64,000 nt of DNA from Actinoplanes sp. N902-109 (GCF_000389965.1 NC_021191.1:931501-995500); one strand, 5' to 3'; positions 32,826-41,880 are shown, counted from the stretch's first letter. Program-made: numbers and translations. Notes: a model not told the origin generated them from the sequence alone.

Positions 32826-34127
32826 ATGAGCGAGCAACCGCGGGCCGACTTCATCATCGACGTGCTGATCAGGGAGTTCGGCGACCTGATGGCGATCGAC
32901 CCGGCGGCCTTCCGGCGCAAGTTCCGGAAGATGGCGTCCTCGCCCTTCGCCTTCTACCGCGGCAGCGCCTCGCTGTTCTACGCCGACCTCACCGGGGCCT
33001 ACCGCGATGACCGCTTCCTCGACGAGCGCACCAGCCGGGTCTGGATCCACGGCGACCTGCACGCGGAGAACTTCGGCACCTACATGAACTCCGACGGCCA
33101 GCTCGTGTTCAACGTCAACGACTTCGACGAGGCCTACGTCGGGCCGTTCCTCTGGGACCTCAAGCGGTTCGCGGCCAGCCTCGCGCTCATCGGCTACAGC
33201 AAGGCGCTGTCCGACGACGCGATCACCGCGCTGGTCACCACGTTCGCCGGGGCCTATCTGACCGAGCTGCGGGCCATCGCCCGGGGCGGCGACGACGCGA
33301 TCGGCTCGATCACCCTGGACAACGCCGACGGCGTGCTGCGCCGGGTGCTTCAGGAAGCGCGGCTCAACACCCGCGTCGACCTGCTGGCCGGGCAGACCAC
33401 CGTCGACGACTACGAGCGCCGCTTCTCGCTGGGCGACGGTGTCTACGAGGTGGACGAGCGGACCGCCGCCGACGTCACCGCCGCGTTCCACGACTACCTG
33501 CGCACGCTGCCCTCCGGCGGCGACGGCGTGCACACCGGGATCAAGGACATCAAGCTGCGCAAGGGCGTGGGCATCGGCTCGGCCGGCCTGCCCTCGTACA
33601 ACCTGCTGCTCGAGGGGCACACCCAGGCCCTCGAGAACGACGTGATCATCTACATGAAGCAGGCTCAGGTGCCGGCCGTCGCCCGCTGGATCGACGACGA
33701 GCAGGTCAAGAGCTACTTCAAACACCAAGGCCACCGTACGGCCGAATCGCAGCGCGCGTTGCAGGCGCACGCGGACCCGTGGCTGGGCTACACCGAGCTG
33801 GGCGGCGTGGGCCAGCTCGTCGCCGAGGTCTCCCCGTACGCGAACGACCTGGACTGGTCGGACGTCAACGAGCCGGAGGAGCTGACCGGGGTGGTCGCCG
33901 ACCTCGGCCGCGCGGTGGCCCGCATGCACTCGGTGGCCGACGACGAGTCCAGCCACGACCTGGTCGACTTCTCCACCGAGGAGGCCATCGTCGCCGTCGT
34001 CGACAAGGACGAGCCCGGCTTCGTCGGCCTGCTGGTGGACTTCGCGCACCGCTACGGCGACCAGGCCCGCGAGGACCACCAGGACTTCGTCGACGTCTTC
34101 CGTAACGGCCGGCTGCCCGGTCTCTGA
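32826..34127 (+). CDS. DUF2252 protein (kinase-like fold)
   Basis: 433 residues. HGDLHAENFGTY and VNDFDEA resemble the catalytic loop (HGDxxxxN) and metal Asp of aminoglycoside-phosphotransferase-like kinases, and LRKGVGIGSAGLPSYNLLLE is a DUF2252 signature. The family is common in actinobacteria and uncharacterised. A phosphotransferase role is inference from these motifs. Leaderless ATG; the neighbours on the minus strand are unrelated. Confidence 0.87.
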   Translation: MSEQPRADFIIDVLIREFGDLMAIDPAAFRRKFRKMASSPFAFYRGSASLFYADLTGAYRDDRFLDERTSRVWIHGDLHAENFGTYMNSDGQLVFNVNDFDEAYVGPFLWDLKRFAASLALIGYSKALSDDAITALVTTFAGAYLTELRAIARGGDDAIGSITLDNADGVLRRVLQEARLNTRVDLLAGQTTVDDYERRFSLGDGVYEVDERTAADVTAAFHDYLRTLPSGGDGVHTGIKDIKLRKGVGIGSAGLPSYNLLLEGHTQALENDVIIYMKQAQVPAVARWIDDEQVKSYFKHQGHRTAESQRALQAHADPWLGYTELGGVGQLVAEVSPYANDLDWSDVNEPEELTGVVADLGRAVARMHSVADDESSHDLVDFSTEEAIVAVVDKDEPGFVGLLVDFAHRYGDQAREDHQDFVDVFRNGRLPGL

Positions 34128-34143
34128 CCCGCGGCCACGCGCG

Positions 34144-35112
34144 TCACTGCGGCTCCAGCACCCACGCGACGCCGGCCCGGTTGCGGGCCGCCTCGTCGGG
34201 CGTCACCGTCACCACGTAACCCGAGTGCGCGGGCAACCACACCGTGGTCAGCCCGCCGTCGGCATGCGGGTCGACATCGATGCAGTCGATCGTCTCCTCG
34301 ATCAGCGTCTCGCCGATGGCGTCCGGTTTGCCGTTCCTGGCGGGCAGCGTCTCCATCTTGAACGAGACGGCGCCCGGTCCGGCGCAGGCCGTCCGCAGCA
34401 GGTACTCGCCCTCGCCGGCCGCGGTGGTCAGGATCTGGCTCCCCTCTTCGGTGGTGATCGACTGGACCTCGGCCGAGCTGCTCCCGGTCAGCAGGTCGAT
34501 CGCCCGGCTGGTGTTCCACACCGTCTCCTGGCTCGCCTGCGTGCTCGGGTCGCTCTCCTCGTCGTGCCGCAGGGCCATCGCGTACGAAGCCCCGTCGCGC
34601 GCCTGGTCATCGCCGTTGATCGAGGCCGACAGCACCCCGGGGGCGGGCACCCGGACCATGATCGATGCCGGTTGCGGGTCGGCGGCGCAGGACACCACCT
34701 GGCCGCCCAGGTCCTGCGGGTTCGCGGCCTCGCGGCGCAGTTCGAGTCGTACGGTCAGCACGCCACGCCCGGCGCAGGCCACCGCAAGCGTGTAGCCGCC
34801 CGCCTGCACATCGGTGAACGTCGCGGGCAGGCTCTCGCCGACCAGCCCGCCGGCTGTACGGTCCCCGAGCCCGGCCACCGCACGGTGGGCGCTGCGGTCC
34901 GCCGGCCGGTTCTCGTGCTGGCCACCGCGGCCGGTCCAGCCGATCACAGCCGTTCCCCCCACGGCCGCCACCAGGGCGGTGGCCGCGGCCGCGTGCCGGG
35001 TCGTGCGGCGCCGGCGCACCGTGGTCCGGGCGGCATCGACGCCGGGCGGCTGCACCTGCGGCAGGGTGTCCGTCCGCAAGCCGGTGAACAGTTCCTCCAG
35101 CTGGTCAGACAT
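34144..35112 (-). CDS. Membrane protein partnered with SigE-type sigma factor, possible anti-sigma factor
   Basis: 322 residues: ~42 cytoplasmic residues starting MSDQLEELFTGLRTDTLPQV, one membrane segment (~42-60), and an extracytoplasmic part with two beta-sandwich-like repeats, each ending with a Cys pair region (ACAGRG...SCAAD; ACAGPG...DCIDV). Size, topology and the 8-base overlap with the sigma gene fit a membrane anti-sigma factor, though no ZAS zinc motif is visible. Confidence 0.7.
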   Translation of the reverse strand: MSDQLEELFTGLRTDTLPQVQPPGVDAARTTVRRRRTTRHAAAATALVAAVGGTAVIGWTGRGGQHENRPADRSAHRAVAGLGDRTAGGLVGESLPATFTDVQAGGYTLAVACAGRGVLTVRLELRREAANPQDLGGQVVSCAADPQPASIMVRVPAPGVLSASINGDDQARDGASYAMALRHDEESDPSTQASQETVWNTSRAIDLLTGSSSAEVQSITTEEGSQILTTAAGEGEYLLRTACAGPGAVSFKMETLPARNGKPDAIGETLIEETIDCIDVDPHADGGLTTVWLPAHSGYVVTVTPDEAARNRAGVAWVLEPQ

Positions 35113-35650
35113 GTCGCGCCTCCTCGGTGGTGATCCGGGCGGCGAGCGCGGTGCGGCCCCGGCTCAGCCACGACTTGACCGTGCCGTCCGGCACACCCTC
35201 GCGCTCGGCTATCTCGGCGACCGTCATGTCGGCCAGGTAGCGCAGGACCAGCACCCGCCGATGTGCCGCGGGCAGGGTCGCGAGCGCCGCGACCATGGCG
35301 ACACGTTCGGGGTTGGGCCCGTCCACGTACTCGTCGGAGGGCCGCTGCTTGCGCAGGAAGGACAGCGCGGTCCGGGTGCGCCGCCACTTGCTGACGGCCA
35401 GGTTCCAGGCGACCCGGCGGATCCAGGCGACCGGGTCGTCGTACGCCGCGACGCTGCGCCAGCGCGCCAGGGCACGGCAGAATGCCTCCTGGACCACGTC
35501 CTGGGCCTCCTGCCGGTCCCCGAAGTACGCATACAACTGCACCGTGAGGTCGGCATAGTGCGCGGCGTACAACTCGTCGAACGACACGGGGGTGCGGGCA
35601 GGCACAGCGGTCACCGGCTCCGTTGTGATGGCTATCGCCTCCGATGTCAC
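35105..35650 (-). CDS. SigE-family ECF RNA polymerase sigma factor
   Basis: About 181 residues. Region 2 (SFDELYAAHYADLTVQLYAY, EAQDVVQEAFCRALARW) and region 4 (LPAAHRRVLVLRYL, GTVKSWLSRGR) are complete. It directs transcription of an unknown regulon, probably under control of the membrane protein encoded downstream. No ATG is available; GTG 35650 is used, GTG 35656 or 35614 region are alternatives. Confidence 0.88.
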   Translation of the reverse strand: MTSEAIAITTEPVTAVPARTPVSFDELYAAHYADLTVQLYAYFGDRQEAQDVVQEAFCRALARWRSVAAYDDPVAWIRRVAWNLAVSKWRRTRTALSFLRKQRPSDEYVDGPNPERVAMVAALATLPAAHRRVLVLRYLADMTVAEIAEREGVPDGTVKSWLSRGRTALAARITTEEARHV

Positions 35651-35715
35651 GGGCACTACACGCCTCGGTGGCCCACCGGGTTGCGCCGCCTCCCGACCGT
35701 AGTTCCGCCGGACAA

Positions 35716-35721
35716 TAGGAT
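35716..35721 (+). promoter_or_regulatory. -10 box of leaderless nuoC
   Basis: TAGGAT, 7 nt before ATG 35729. It starts the nuoC-nuoH transcription unit. Confidence 0.4.
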
Positions 35722-35728
35722 GAGCGCC

Positions 35729-36442
35729 ATGACGCCCGAAGAGGTCGGTGAGCGACTGGTCGCGCTGCTGACAGCCGACGATGCCTCCGTGGACCCAGCG
35801 GCGATCACCGCCGGCGTGTCGGGCGGCGGCCCCGGTCACGAGCGTGCGGTGGTGGACGTGCCCGCCGCGCTGTGGTGGGCCGCCGTCGACGCGGCTCACG
35901 ACCCCGGCGCGCTCGGTTGCGACTACTTCGACTGGCTCTCGGCCGTCGACGAGCTCGACGAGGGCTTCACCGTGCTGGCCCACCTGTGGTCGGTCCGTCG
36001 CAAGCACGGGCTGCTGCTGCGCACCCGGGTGCCGCGCGACAACGCCGTGGTCGAATCCGTGGTCGACCTGTTCCCCGGCGCGGCCTGGCACGAGCGCGAG
36101 ACCCACGAGATGTTCGGCATCGGCTTCGAACGCCACCCCGGCCTGCAGCCGCTGCTGCTGCCGCCCGGCTTCGAGGGCCACCCGTTGCGCAAGGAGTTCA
36201 TCCTGGCCTCGCGCGTGGCCAAGGCGTGGCCGGGCGCCAAGGAGCCGGGTGAGTCGGAAGCGGGCGCGGCCAAGCGGGCCCCGATGCGCCCGCCCGGCGT
36301 CCCCGACCCCAACGAGTGGGGCCCGCTCAAGGGCAAGGTCCCGGCGCCCGAGACCCCGGCCCGCCGCGCCCGGCCCGCGCGCCCGGTTGCCAACGAAGGA
36401 CCGCCGATCACCGGCAAGCCCGCCACCGAGGGGGAGTCCTGA
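35729..36442 (+). CDS. nuoC: NADH-quinone oxidoreductase subunit C-like protein
   Basis: 237 residues. The 30-kDa-subunit signature WHERETHEMFGIGFEGH-like segment (WHERETHEMFGI, then LLLPPGFEGHPLRKEF) is intact. The C-terminal ~60 residues are a Pro/Ala/Arg tail absent in ordinary NuoC. ATG 35720 is also in frame, but 35729 is 7 nt from the -10 box. The stop overlaps the nuoH start (TGATG). Confidence 0.9.
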   Translation: MTPEEVGERLVALLTADDASVDPAAITAGVSGGGPGHERAVVDVPAALWWAAVDAAHDPGALGCDYFDWLSAVDELDEGFTVLAHLWSVRRKHGLLLRTRVPRDNAVVESVVDLFPGAAWHERETHEMFGIGFERHPGLQPLLLPPGFEGHPLRKEFILASRVAKAWPGAKEPGESEAGAAKRAPMRPPGVPDPNEWGPLKGKVPAPETPARRARPARPVANEGPPITGKPATEGES

Positions 36443-37404
36443 TGCCGCTCTGGCTCGACCTGCTCATCCGGGTCGTCGGCGTCCTGCTCGGGTTCCTCGT
36501 GCTGCCCCTGCTCGTCGGGCAGGCCGAGCACAAGGTCATGGCGCACATGCAGGGCCGGCTCGGTCCCATGTACGCCGGCGCGTTCCACGGCTGGGCCCAG
36601 CTGGTCGCCGACGGGGTCAAGTTCGTGCAGAAGGAGGACATCACCCCACGCGACGCCGACCGGACGGTGTTCCGGCTCGCACCGATCGTGGCGCTCTTCC
36701 CGTACCTGATCGTGATCCTGGCGATCCCGCTCGGACCCGGCGGCCTCGTCGCCCAGACCCTGGACATCGGCCTTTTCTTCGTGCTCGCCGTGCTCGGCGT
36801 GGGGGTTGTCGCCGTGCTGATGTCGGCCTGGGCGTCGGCAAACAAGTACAGCCTGCTCGGCGGGCTGCGGGGAGCCGCTCAGCTGCTCGGGTACGAACTG
36901 CCCCTCGTCCTCGCCGCCGCCAGCGTCGCGATGGCCGCGGGCACGCTCAGCCTGCCCGGCATCGTCGAGGCGTGGCATCCCTGGTGGTTGCTGTGGCAGG
37001 CGCCCGCCGCGATCGTGTTCTTCCTGTCCGGGCTCGCGGAGATCCGCCGCCCGCCGTTCGACATGCCGATCGCCGACTCCGAGCTGGTCTTCGGCTACAT
37101 GACCGAGTACACCGGCCTGCGCTTCGCGTTCTTCCTGCTCGCCGAGTATGTCGGCATCATCGTCATCGCCGGCCTGACCACCGTGCTGTTTCTCGGCGGC
37201 TGGCACGGCCCGGACGCGGCGCATTTCGGCTGGCTGTGGACGCTGATCAAGGTCTTCGCGGTGTCGTTCGTGATCATCTGGTTCCGGGTGAGCTATCCAC
37301 GGCTGCGCGAGGACCAGTTGCAACGGCTGTGCTGGCTGGTCCTGGTGCCGGTGGCGCTCGCCCAGCTCGTCCTGACCGCGGCGATCAAGGTGATGGTGGG
37401 ATAA
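36442..37404 (+). CDS. nuoH: NADH-quinone oxidoreductase subunit H
   Basis: 320 residues, about eight membrane helices. It forms the quinone channel at the membrane/peripheral interface. Family motifs: QGRLGPMYAG, LVADGVKF, KEDITP, and the acid-rich AEIRRPPFDMPIADSELVFGY split by charged loops. Its start overlaps the nuoC stop; a strong terminator follows, so nuoC-nuoH is a two-gene unit. Confidence 0.95.
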   Translation: MPLWLDLLIRVVGVLLGFLVLPLLVGQAEHKVMAHMQGRLGPMYAGAFHGWAQLVADGVKFVQKEDITPRDADRTVFRLAPIVALFPYLIVILAIPLGPGGLVAQTLDIGLFFVLAVLGVGVVAVLMSAWASANKYSLLGGLRGAAQLLGYELPLVLAAASVAMAAGTLSLPGIVEAWHPWWLLWQAPAAIVFFLSGLAEIRRPPFDMPIADSELVFGYMTEYTGLRFAFFLLAEYVGIIVIAGLTTVLFLGGWHGPDAAHFGWLWTLIKVFAVSFVIIWFRVSYPRLREDQLQRLCWLVLVPVALAQLVLTAAIKVMVG

Positions 37405-37439
37405 GCGCCCTGGATCCGGTCGGCGAGGCCGGGCCCGGG

Positions 37440-37468
37440 GGCCGGGCGCAGTTGCGGTGCGCCCGGCC
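37440..37468. terminator. Strong hairpin after nuoH
   Basis: GGCCGGGCGCA (37440-37450) and TGCGCCCGGCC (37458-37468) form a perfect 11-bp stem with a 7-nt loop between convergent nuoH and the secreted-protein gene. Confidence 0.75.
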
Positions 37469-37497
37469 ACCCTTCCGTCCAGCTCGCCTCACGGTGC

Positions 37498-37908
37498 TCA
37501 GGTGAGCAGGGTGACCTGGTAGTCCAGCGTCGTGCCGCTCGCCGTGTAGGTAGCGGTCTGGCCGTTGGTGCAGTACGACACGAAGACGTTGCCGAGTTCG
37601 TCGTTGCCGGCGGTGGCGTGCACCAGCGGCCGCACGTCCGAGCCCTCGGGCAGCGCCGTCGACGAGAGGTCGACCAGCCGCCACTGGTTGATCGGGTAGG
37701 TGTCGGTCGCCGCCGACAGGGCCCCCTCGCGGGTGGTGATCTGGAAGTTCATGGTGAACCCGCCGTTGTTGACCACGGCGATCTTCTGCACACACGGCAC
37801 AGCCTGGGCCGCGGCCGGCTGCGCGGTGGTGGCCAGCAGCCCGGCGGCGCCGGTGGCAGCCAGGGCGGCAGTGATGACGGTGCGTGCACGCTTTCCGGTG
37901 ACGGTCAT
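37498..37908 (-). CDS. Small secreted protein of unknown function
   Basis: 136 residues. Signal peptide ~1-32 (twin basic start GKRARTVITA, hydrophobic core, cleavage near QPAAAQA). Mature part is beta-rich with two Cys (VPCVQK, SYCTNG) that could pair. GGAGG stands 5-6 nt before ATG 37908. It splits the nuo genes on the opposite strand. No known family recognised. Confidence 0.8.
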   Translation of the reverse strand: MTVTGKRARTVITAALAATGAAGLLATTAQPAAAQAVPCVQKIAVVNNGGFTMNFQITTREGALSAATDTYPINQWRLVDLSSTALPEGSDVRPLVHATAGNDELGNVFVSYCTNGQTATYTASGTTLDYQVTLLT

Positions 37909-37920
37909 GCGTTCCTCCAC

Positions 37921-38152
37921 AGTGGTGGTTGCGCTCTGTCGACAAGACCTTTAACCGGTGACAAGTCCGCCAAACAGACCATCATCTTTATTCACGAAGA
38001 AAACTATGAATCCACCAAGATCATCTTGATCCGCGCACACCGTCGGAAAACCGTGCTCCAGGCCGGCCCCGCTCACCGCCGGTGTCCGGCTCGGCAGGAA
38101 TCCGTGGGGGTGTGCTCGCCTCCGCCCGGCCGACCGGGCAGGATATGCCCTT
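37921..38152. other. AT-richer intergenic interval with palindrome
   Basis: No gene. Around 37935-38040 base composition is far lower in GC than anywhere nearby (runs such as CATCATCTTTATTCACG). It contains a perfect 13-bp palindrome CAAGATCATCTTG (38016-38028). It must hold the promoters of the secreted protein (minus) and of nuoI-N (plus). Confidence 0.6.
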
Positions 38153-38770
38153 ATGAGCGAGCAGGCTGATCGGTCCACGCCCGGTAAAGGGCTGGTGAAC
38201 GGGCTGGCCGTCACGCTGAAGACGATGACCAGGCGATCGAGCACCCAGCAGTATCCCGACGTCCAGCCCGATCTGCCGCCGCGCTCCCGCGGGGTCATCG
38301 CGCTGCTCGAGGAGAACTGCACCGTCTGCATGCTCTGTGCACGCGAGTGCCCCGACTGGTGCATCTACATCGACTCGCACAAGGAAGAAGTCGTCGTCCC
38401 CGGAGCGGCCCGCGCCCGGCAGCGCAACGTGCTCGACCGCTTCGACATCGACTTCTCCCTGTGTATGTACTGCGGCATCTGCATCGAGGTCTGCCCGTTC
38501 GACGCGCTGCACTGGTCCCCCGAGTTCGAGTACTCCCAGACCGACGTGCTCGACCTGCTGCACGACAAAGACCGCCTCGGCGCCTGGATGCCGACGGTGC
38601 CGCCCCCGCCCGCCCACGACGTCCTCGGCGAGCCCTCCAAGGAAGAAGCCACCGCGGCGCGCAAGCTGGCCGGCCCGGGCGCGGCCACCGCCGCCAAGAC
38701 CGCCCGCCCCGCGGCCCGCCCCAAGCCCGCCCCGGCGCCGCAGGACCGACCCGCGGAGCCGGAGCAGTGA
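38153..38770 (+). CDS. nuoI: NADH-quinone oxidoreductase subunit I-like ferredoxin protein
   Basis: 205 residues. Two [4Fe-4S] ligand sets, CTVCMLCARECP and CMYCGICIEVCP, carry electrons toward NuoB. The C-terminal ~55 residues are an Ala/Pro/Lys tail not usual in NuoI. It heads the nuoI-N unit in which every junction overlaps by 1-4 bases. Confidence 0.95.
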   Translation: MSEQADRSTPGKGLVNGLAVTLKTMTRRSSTQQYPDVQPDLPPRSRGVIALLEENCTVCMLCARECPDWCIYIDSHKEEVVVPGAARARQRNVLDRFDIDFSLCMYCGICIEVCPFDALHWSPEFEYSQTDVLDLLHDKDRLGAWMPTVPPPPAHDVLGEPSKEEATAARKLAGPGAATAAKTARPAARPKPAPAPQDRPAEPEQ

Positions 38771-39456
38771 CCGTCGCCGACGCATTGCTGTTGGCGCTCG
38801 GAGCCGTGGCCGTCGGCTCCGGCGCGCTCGTCGTCACCAGCACCCACCTCGTCCGGGCCGGGCTGTACCTCGTCATCAGCCTCGGCGCGATGGCCGGGCT
38901 CTATCTCGTGCTCGGCGCCGAACTCGTCGCCTGGGTGCAGGTGCTGGTCTACGTCGGTGCCGTGGTCGTCCTGCTGCTGTTCGCCGTCATGCTGACCCGC
39001 GCGCCGATCGGGCCGTCCGACGACCTGGACCGCCCGGCATGGCCCGCGCTGATCGTCGGCGGCGGGGTGGGGCTGGGCCTGGCCGCGCTGTTCGTCGATG
39101 CGTTCCGCTGGATGATCTACGCACTGCCCGCGCCCGGCACCACCGAGCGGATGGGCGCCGAGCTGTTCGGCAACTGGGTGCTGCCGTTCGAGGTGCTGTC
39201 GATCCTGCTGCTCGCGGCCCTGGTCGGCGCGATCGTGCTGTCCCGCCCCGACATCGGCGCCCGCCCCGAACCCGCCACCGGTCCCACCAGCCCTGAACCC
39301 GCCACCGGTCCCACCAGCGTCGGACCCGCCGCCGGTCCCACCGCCGCCGGTCCCGCCGGCGCCGAGCCGGCGACCGCCCAGCCCGGAATTGCCCAGCCCG
39401 GAATTGCCCAGCCCCGAATCGCCCAGCCCGCAAACGCCGAGCCGGGGGAGGCCTGA
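38767..39456 (+). CDS. nuoJ: NADH-quinone oxidoreductase subunit J
   Basis: 229 residues, five membrane helices with the family segment LVYVGAVVVLLLFAVMLT carrying the pi-bulge helix. The last ~65 residues are a Pro/Ala/Thr tail with EPATGPTS and QPGIA repeats. GTG 38767 overlaps the nuoI stop (GTGA). Confidence 0.92.
   Translation: MTVADALLLALGAVAVGSGALVVTSTHLVRAGLYLVISLGAMAGLYLVLGAELVAWVQVLVYVGAVVVLLLFAVMLTRAPIGPSDDLDRPAWPALIVGGGVGLGLAALFVDAFRWMIYALPAPGTTERMGAELFGNWVLPFEVLSILLLAALVGAIVLSRPDIGARPEPATGPTSPEPATGPTSVGPAAGPTAAGPAGAEPATAQPGIAQPGIAQPRIAQPANAEPGEA
39376..39432 (+). repeat. 15-bp repeats in the nuoJ tail
   Basis: GCCCAGCCCGGAATT and near copies repeat three to four times, coding QPGIA. 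Confidence 0.75.
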
Positions 39457-39860
39457 TGCACGCGGTCATCCCCTATGTCATCGCCGCGCTGCTGTTCGGG
39501 CTCGGCGTCTACGGCGTGCTGCGCCGGCGCAACGCGATTCTCGTGCTGATGGCGGTCGAGCTGATGCTCAACGCCGTCAACCTGATCCTGGTCGCCGCCG
39601 ACGTCAGCCTGCAGTCGGCGGCCGACCCGGCGGCGGCGTCCGCCGGTGGCTATCGCGGTGGGGCGTTCGCGCTGTTCGTCATCGTGCTGGCCGCCGCCGA
39701 GGTGGGCGTCGGGCTGGCCATCGTGCTGCAGTACTACCGCACCCGCCGCGCCGTGCACCTGGACGAGATCGAGCTCGGCCCGGAGCACCCGGACGCGGTC
39801 GAGCCGGGCCACGACGACCCGGCCACGGCCGGGCTGGGTCACGAGAAAGAGACCGCATGA
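39456..39860 (+). CDS. nuoK: NADH-quinone oxidoreductase subunit K
   Basis: 134 residues, three membrane helices; the conserved Glu residues lie in MAVELMLNAVNL and AAAEVGVGLA. The last ~35 residues are a hydrophilic extension. Start overlaps the nuoJ stop by one base (TGATG). Confidence 0.94.
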   Translation: MHAVIPYVIAALLFGLGVYGVLRRRNAILVLMAVELMLNAVNLILVAADVSLQSAADPAAASAGGYRGGAFALFVIVLAAAEVGVGLAIVLQYYRTRRAVHLDEIELGPEHPDAVEPGHDDPATAGLGHEKETA

Positions 39861-41830
39861 TCGCCGACGTGCTGACGCCGCTGCTGCCCGGCGTACCGTT
39901 GCTCCTCGGTCTTGCCGGTCTCGCCCTGCCGCCCGGCGACAGAGCCCAGGCCGGCAACAGAGCTCAGGCCGGCGACAGGGCCCAGGCCGGCAACAGAGCC
40001 CTCCCAGCCGTCGGCAGAGCCCGGCCCGGCAACCGCCCGGCTGCTTTCCTCGGCATCGCCGGAGCTGCCCTCGCCCTGCTCGTCGCCGTCGTGCTGCTGA
40101 TCGTGGCCGACGGTCCCGTCTCGGTCAGCACCACCTGGGTCAGCTTCGGCGATCTCGACGTGACCCTCGGCTTCTCGCTCGGCCCGGCGGCGCTCTATGT
40201 GGCGGTCGCTGTGGGCGTCGTGGCACTGTGCGTGCAGGTGTATTCGGTCGGCTATCTGCACGACGATCCCCGCTACGCCCCGTATGCCGCCCAGGTCTCG
40301 CTGTTCACCGGCGCGATGCTGCTCGTGGTCTCGGCCAACGACCTGGTGCTGCTGCTGGTCGGCTGGGAGGTGATGGGCGCCTGCTCGTACCTGCTGATCG
40401 GCCATGACCGGCGGCTGCCCGAGGCGCCCGCGGCCGCGGTGAAGGCGTTCGTGGTGACCCGGGTCGGTGACGTGGGCTTCCTGCTGGGCATCGCGTGGCT
40501 GGCCGTGGACGCGGGCACGTTCCGGATCGACGAGCTCCTCGCCCGTACCGGAGCGCCGACCGTCGCCTTGATCTTGATCCTGGCCGGGGTGGCCGGCAAG
40601 AGTGCCCAGTTCCCGCTGCACACGTGGCTGCCGGACGCGATGGCCGGCCCGACGCCGATCTCCGCGCTGATCCACGCCGCCACCATGGTCGCAGCCGGGG
40701 TGTACGTGGTGTTCCGGCTGTTCCCGTTGTTCGCGCAGTCGCCGGCGACGCTCGCGGTGCTCGGCGTGATGGGCGCGATCACGCTGCTGCTCGGAGCGCT
40801 CGCGGCGACCGCCCAGGACGACCTCAAACGGGTGCTGGCCTGGTCGACGGTGTCGCAGATCGGCTACATGACCGGGGCGCTGGCCGTCGGATCGCCCGCC
40901 GCCGCGCTGTTCCACCTGCTCACCCACGCCGCCTTCAAGGCGCTGCTGTTCCTGGCCGCCGGCGCGGTGATCCACGCGCTGGGCACCAACCTCATGTCGC
41001 GCATGGGCGGGTTGCGTACGCAGATGCCGGTGACGTTCTGGTGCTTCGTGGCCGGTCTCGGCGCGCTGGCCGGGGTGCCGCCGCTCGCCGGCTTCTGGTC
41101 GAAGGAGAACGTGCTGGTCGCGGCCGCGCACGCCACCGACGGCGACGGCCCGGCACCGGCCTGGGTGGGCTGGGTCGTCTGGATCGCCGCGCTGCTCGGC
41201 GTGGCGCTGACCGCCTGGTATGCCACTCGGCTGCTGCTCCGCACGTTCTTCGGTCACGTCCGCTCGCGCACCGAGGACTGGCTGGTCGGCTTTGCCGACG
41301 CCCGCTACGACGTGCCGCCGGGCGCCGCCCATGACCCACCCCGGGTGATGCGCTGGCCGATGCTGCTGCTGGCGGTGCCCGCGGTGCTGCTGGGCCTGGC
41401 GGCGTTCCTGCCCGGCTTCCGCTCCGCGCTCGAACTGGAGTCGCCGCACCTGAGCGTCTCGGTCGTGGCACCCCTGCTGCTGCTCGTCGTGGGTGCGGGC
41501 ACGGCGTGGTGGCTCTGGCACACCGCCCCGGGCGTGGACCCGGCGCAGGCCCTCGGCCGGTTGCGGCCGTTGTTCGCCGCCGGCTTCCACCTCGACGACC
41601 TTCAGGACCGTCTTGTCGTACGGCCGGTGCGCGCGCTCGCCGAAGCCGTCCGCCTCACCGACGAACGGGTGGTCGACGCGGCGGTGGAGGGCACCGGCAG
41701 CACGACGACCCGGCTCGGCGCGGTGCTGGCCACCGCCCACCGCGCCGCCCTGCCCCGCGCTGCCGTCGCCGTGTTCACCGGTGCACTGCTGCTCGGCGTC
41801 GTTGCCGTGATCGTGGGGGCCGCCGCATGA
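39857..41830 (+). CDS. nuoL: NADH-quinone oxidoreductase subunit L
   Basis: 657 residues, antiporter-like proton-pumping subunit. Key segments: WEVMGACSYLLIG with the pumping Glu, GKSAQFPLHTWLPDAM with the Lys, HAATMVAAGVY, FWSKENVL. The lateral C-terminal helix region is present. Unusual: between the first two membrane helices lies a hydrophilic insertion of repeats (DRAQAGNRAQAG and on, about residues 27-58). Overlaps nuoK by ATGA. Confidence 0.95.
   Translation: MIADVLTPLLPGVPLLLGLAGLALPPGDRAQAGNRAQAGDRAQAGNRALPAVGRARPGNRPAAFLGIAGAALALLVAVVLLIVADGPVSVSTTWVSFGDLDVTLGFSLGPAALYVAVAVGVVALCVQVYSVGYLHDDPRYAPYAAQVSLFTGAMLLVVSANDLVLLLVGWEVMGACSYLLIGHDRRLPEAPAAAVKAFVVTRVGDVGFLLGIAWLAVDAGTFRIDELLARTGAPTVALILILAGVAGKSAQFPLHTWLPDAMAGPTPISALIHAATMVAAGVYVVFRLFPLFAQSPATLAVLGVMGAITLLLGALAATAQDDLKRVLAWSTVSQIGYMTGALAVGSPAAALFHLLTHAAFKALLFLAAGAVIHALGTNLMSRMGGLRTQMPVTFWCFVAGLGALAGVPPLAGFWSKENVLVAAAHATDGDGPAPAWVGWVVWIAALLGVALTAWYATRLLLRTFFGHVRSRTEDWLVGFADARYDVPPGAAHDPPRVMRWPMLLLAVPAVLLGLAAFLPGFRSALELESPHLSVSVVAPLLLLVVGAGTAWWLWHTAPGVDPAQALGRLRPLFAAGFHLDDLQDRLVVRPVRALAEAVRLTDERVVDAAVEGTGSTTTRLGAVLATAHRAALPRAAVAVFTGALLLGVVAVIVGAAA
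39935..40000 (+). repeat. 18-bp tandem repeats in nuoL
   Basis: GGCGACAGAGCCCAGGCC and near copies repeat 3.7 times, coding (D/N)RAQAG, in the loop after the first membrane helix. Confidence 0.85.
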
Positions 41831-41880
41831 CGCCTGCCCCGCCCCGCCCGGTCGCCATGCTCGTGGGAGCTGCCGCATGA
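41827..41880 (+). CDS. 17-codon micro-ORF bridging nuoL and nuoM
   Basis: ATG 41827 overlaps the nuoL stop (ATGA) and its own TGA overlaps the nuoM ATG (ATGA). The product would be MTPAPPRPVAMLVGAAA. The DNA around its end (GGGAGCTGCCGCATGACGC) nearly repeats the DNA at the nuoL end (GGGGGCCGCCGCATGACGC), so it arose by a ~50-bp duplication of the junction. Most likely it only passes ribosomes from nuoL to nuoM. Confidence 0.45.
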   Translation: MTPAPPRPVAMLVGAAA

